Shown one piece after another: positions 61,189 through 64,000 of a stretch of DNA of 64,000 nt (positions within the stretch are counted from its first letter, which is position 1; each line of letters starts with the position of its first letter). The DNA lies in assembly GCF_029227915.1 (NCBI RefSeq), contig NC_079875.1, positions 25,182,001-25,246,000 of the forward strand, given 5' to 3'. The translations under genes and the position numbers were made by a program. The DNA comes from Hydractinia symbiolongicarpus (Eukaryota > Cnidaria > Hydrozoa > Anthoathecata > Hydractiniidae). The notes under the pieces were generated by a model. The model made no database searches. It was not told where the DNA came from and worked only from the letters and a program-made list of their open reading frames with translations.

Positions 61189-63748
61189 CTAGCTGTTTCC
61201 CGTGGAAGAATCCACTGTATTCCATTTAATTTATGTAGCAGATATATGTCCATCAAAAAACAAACAATACAGCAGTGCGCATCTTACATCTGCATTATTA
61301 TATAAATGACCAAAAAAATTAAAGGTTTTCAACAACTGCAGTATTTATGTGACATTTAAAATCTAAATCTACTAAAATTACTTGCTCTGACCATCTGACA
61401 AATGCGAAAATTATTCGGAAAGAAGTTTCCAAAAGCATTTCAACATACATCTCACCCATAAAATTTAAATCACTTAAAACGCCACATATATACAAAAAAG
61501 CTGATCAATGTCAAACACAAATCTCTCATTGTATATGTTAAAATCAGTTAGTTTATTGCAAACCCTGCCAAAGGTTGACACACAATGTGAAAAATAAACA
61601 ATAAATTGTGCCTCTGACAGAATTTTTTATCTAAGGTGTAAAAAAAGGGATTTGCAAGGACAAATTATAATGCAATAAAACATTATTTGATATATTGCAT
61701 ACAGTCCCTCCTCACCAAACTTTAGACAAAATGCCAACAAAATAACGGTGTTTAAACCTAAAATTAATAAAGTCCTTTTAGCAATTTGCATGCTGTTTTA
61801 CCATCAATAAAGTAAACAAAATTTCAAATCTCACATAGTATTCTGTCACAAATTTTCATAAAATATATATATAAGTCATAATGAGTCATGTTAAACAACA
61901 GCAATCAATCTGTATATAAGTTCATTTTATGTCAATTTTTGCACCAATTTTGCAACACAAAATACAAATTCTAAATAATACTAAAATCTCTTATTTTGGT
62001 CCTTCGCATACCGACGGTCTCCCACAAAAGTTTAATCAAAATGTAAAAAATGAGAGGTAACGACAAAATCAAAGTTTGCAAAATTTAACTATTTCAGTAC
62101 ATATATCTACTGCATATGCCCTCTAAAACAATATTTTAATCCAAAATGCCAAAGAAAAACAGTTTGCAACAAAAATCAGTTATTTCGATAATATTGCATA
62201 CACTCTTTCCTCACAAAAGCTTCACAAACTGTAAAAAAAAGAATGGTTGTAGGGAGTGCTTCTGATTCAACAAAAAAAGTTTTTTTGACATATTGCATCT
62301 AGCCCTTACCCATTAAATCTTACACAAAATTTCCAAAACTATATACGATTTAGAACACATCAAATTTAAATCGAGAAGGATCAGTCATTTCGATATATTG
62401 CACGGAGTCCTCCCCAGTAAGAATTTATACAAAATATAGAAAAACAAAGCTTGCAAGGTGTAAAATTGAATTCTTCTTCTGTGTATATATATATGGTCCT
62501 TCCTCGCAAAATTAACATAAAATGTCAAAAAGGTTCAGATATAACATCTAACACAACAAAAATCAGTTCTATCAGTATATGTCATGCCATTGTCTTCCAC
62601 CAAATGTTCCCCTTAAAGTTTCACAGACACAGCCTGTAAATTAAAAACAACTAAGATCAGGTATTTTGGTCTATTTCATACCATTCTGTTCCAAATAACT
62701 TATAAAATGTAAAAATTGAGTGGTAAAACAGAAATGTCAAAAAGAAGAAGTATAAAGAAGAGTATAAAATTGAAATCAACAAAGTAGCTCTTTTGGTGTA
62801 TTAAATATAAGCCATACGCACAAAAGTTTACACTAATTGTAAGAAAATGGTTGTGTTTAGTAATTCTAAATTAAGAAAAGTCAGTTCTTTTAGCATGCTG
62901 ATTAAGGTTTTTGCCCACAATTTGAAACAAATTAAATTTACATTTTAAAAATAAGTAATTTCTGAACTTTATTTTCAGAATATTTGGAGGAAAAGAACTT
63001 CGCAAACCAAAAAAAACCCAGGAAAATGTTTAAAATTTTCAGGGTTAATAACGTTTGATGTGTTTTGTGGGAATATATATACTGGGAATCTTTAGTTTAA
63101 AGCTAGCATTAGCTAGCTACAGCAGCTAATAGCTAGTCACTTAAATATAAACTGGAGACTTAGCTAGGCAAAAAGAACATGGCTACATATATATATATAT
63201 ATATTCCTAGCTAGCTAGCTAGTTGTTGGTGGTGGTTGGCTTTTATGATGCTAGCTATAAAACATGTCTGGCAACAATAATATAATCAAAACTGAAAATA
63301 AAACATGAAAAAACCTTACAGAACCTTGCTATGATTAATTTATAAAACCATGCTCTTCTTCAAATGTTTTTTTAAAGATTTATTTTGAATGAAAGAGTAG
63401 AGAATACTCAAAAAGAACAGCCATCTTTTTCGTAAACACAATTTCCGTTTTATGCTAGGAACTTCATTTAACAGTCCGTATACTTTGTGAATATCTAATA
63501 CCGTTTCATATGTAGCGATACCTATATATATATATGCTAACATAGAGTTTTTTGGCATAAGGGTATATATATTTATATCGTTATTAGCAGCGGGTTATGT
63601 ATTTACACCTTATGTGCGATTTCTATGCAGTACATCTCTAATTTTTTTAGTTAAATTTTAGCGTACGGCCACGTCATAAGAAAGTGACCCGTGATTTCCG
63701 TGTCGTGGACTCACAGTTTTACTCACGCAAGGGAATTAATATATAAGA
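61189..63748 (-). mobile_element. 2560-bp non-autonomous Helitron inserted in LINE ORF2
   Basis: Read on minus, the element begins TCTTATATATTAATTCCC (from 63748) and ends with hairpin GTGGATTCTTCCAC, then GGGAAACAG and CTAG, followed by T. The flanks are A (5') and T (3') with no target-site duplication. Removing 61189-63748 joins ATAGATAATA to TGTTGACTTT and restores the LINE frame as IDN then MLTFSKHV. Both ends match the short Helitrons at 23342-23990, including the sub-terminal CACGGAAATCACG/ACCGAAATCACG. No Rep or helicase gene is present. The interior is AT-rich with degenerate repeats. Confidence 0.88.
61600..62900. repeat. degenerate ~100-bp repeats inside the Helitron
   Basis: Units of the type ATATTGCATACAGTCC...TCACAAAA.TT.ACA.AAATG.AAAAA begin near 61694, 61998, 62108, 62193, 62294 and 62397, and more weakly to about 62850. 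Spacing is roughly 85-110 bp where units are adjacent. They are strongly diverged. Confidence 0.55.
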
Positions 63749-64000
63749 TGTTGACTTTTAGCAAACACGTTAAAGATTTGTGCAAGAAAGCAAGCAATAA
63801 ATTAAATGCTCTTGTTAGATTATCACCGTATATGGATCAACAAAAATTATATCTCATATTAAATTCTTTTATTTTATCTCAGTTTGGTTACTGTCCTTTA
63901 CTTTGGATGTTTTGTAACCGTACTACTAACAATTCCATCAATAGAATCCATAGTAGAGCCCTTCGTGTAATAACTAATGATTATAGCTCTTCATTTCAAG
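63749..64000 (+). CDS. LINE ORF2, C-terminal part (continues past the window)
   Basis: In frame with ORF2 once the Helitron is removed. It reads MLTFSKHVKDLCKKASNKLNA, then SFILSQFGYCPLLWMFCNR and INRIHSRALRVITNDY, the conserved thumb/C-terminal region following YLGI in CR1/Jockey-type ORF2 proteins. It is open to the last base of the window, so the stop codon, 3' UTR and tail lie outside. Confidence 0.9.

Noticed and set aside
61189-61229. Last codons of the annotated ORF2 (SCFPWKNPLYSI)
   Set aside because: These are encoded by the Helitron terminus. The authentic ORF2 resumes at 63749.
63188-63230. TA run and TAGC repeat considered as a regulatory element
   Set aside because: Simple microsatellite inside the Helitron; such TAGCTAGC runs are scattered through the window.

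Overview
The window is AT-rich eukaryotic DNA from an animal. Genes are split by GT-AG introns, non-coding stretches are long, and almost everything recognisable is transposon- or satellite-derived. The mix of families (a THAP/YqaJ ISL2EU-like DNA transposon, Penelope-like and CR1/L2-like retroelements, Helitrons, tyrosine-recombinase-like genes and Plavaka/KDZ-like transposase genes) and the many TAGCTAGC runs suggest an early-branching metazoan, most likely a cnidarian. That assignment is inference. I see no conserved single-copy host gene, rRNA, functional tRNA or CRISPR array.

Layout. 1-5.3 kb: a small MITE-like element, a nested minisatellite, a broken PIF1-like helicase (minus) and a tRNA-derived SINE. 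5.7-7.1 kb: a decayed LINE reverse transcriptase (minus). 8.66-8.75 kb: two adjacent hairpins. 9.2-10.1 kb: the 3' part of a Penelope-like element. 10.117-17.760 kb: a giant inverted duplication with about 3.7-kb arms differing by only about seven bases, around an AT-microsatellite centre. It carries candidate exons of a transposase-like gene and a SINE in both arms. 17.76-21.55 kb: a spliced gene of an unidentified, probably multi-copy family with four lesions. 22.9-25.9 kb: a broken tyrosine-recombinase-like gene (minus), with a head-to-tail string of short Helitrons in one intron. 28.1-28.6 kb: a transposase-like pseudogene (minus).

29.4-54.1 kb is one continuous satellite array of about 200 monomers of 123 bp, with several monomer subtypes. 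Longer duplications are superimposed on it (offsets 616, 1111, 990, 1735, 1860, 2470 and 4334 bp), some nearly identical.

54.1-56.6 kb: an internally deleted ISL2EU-like transposon abuts the satellite edge. It has a THAP transposase on plus and a YqaJ-type nuclease on minus, both cut at one internal junction. 57.6-64.0 kb: a nearly full-length non-LTR retrotransposon (esterase ORF1, endonuclease/reverse-transcriptase ORF2). ORF2 is split by a 2560-bp non-autonomous Helitron inserted exactly between A and T; removing the insert restores the reading frame, which runs off the window end.

Overall this is a transposon and satellite landscape. The most informative structures are the palindrome, the Helitron tandem string and dated insertion, the multi-scale satellite array, and the collapsed two-gene ISL2EU-like element.
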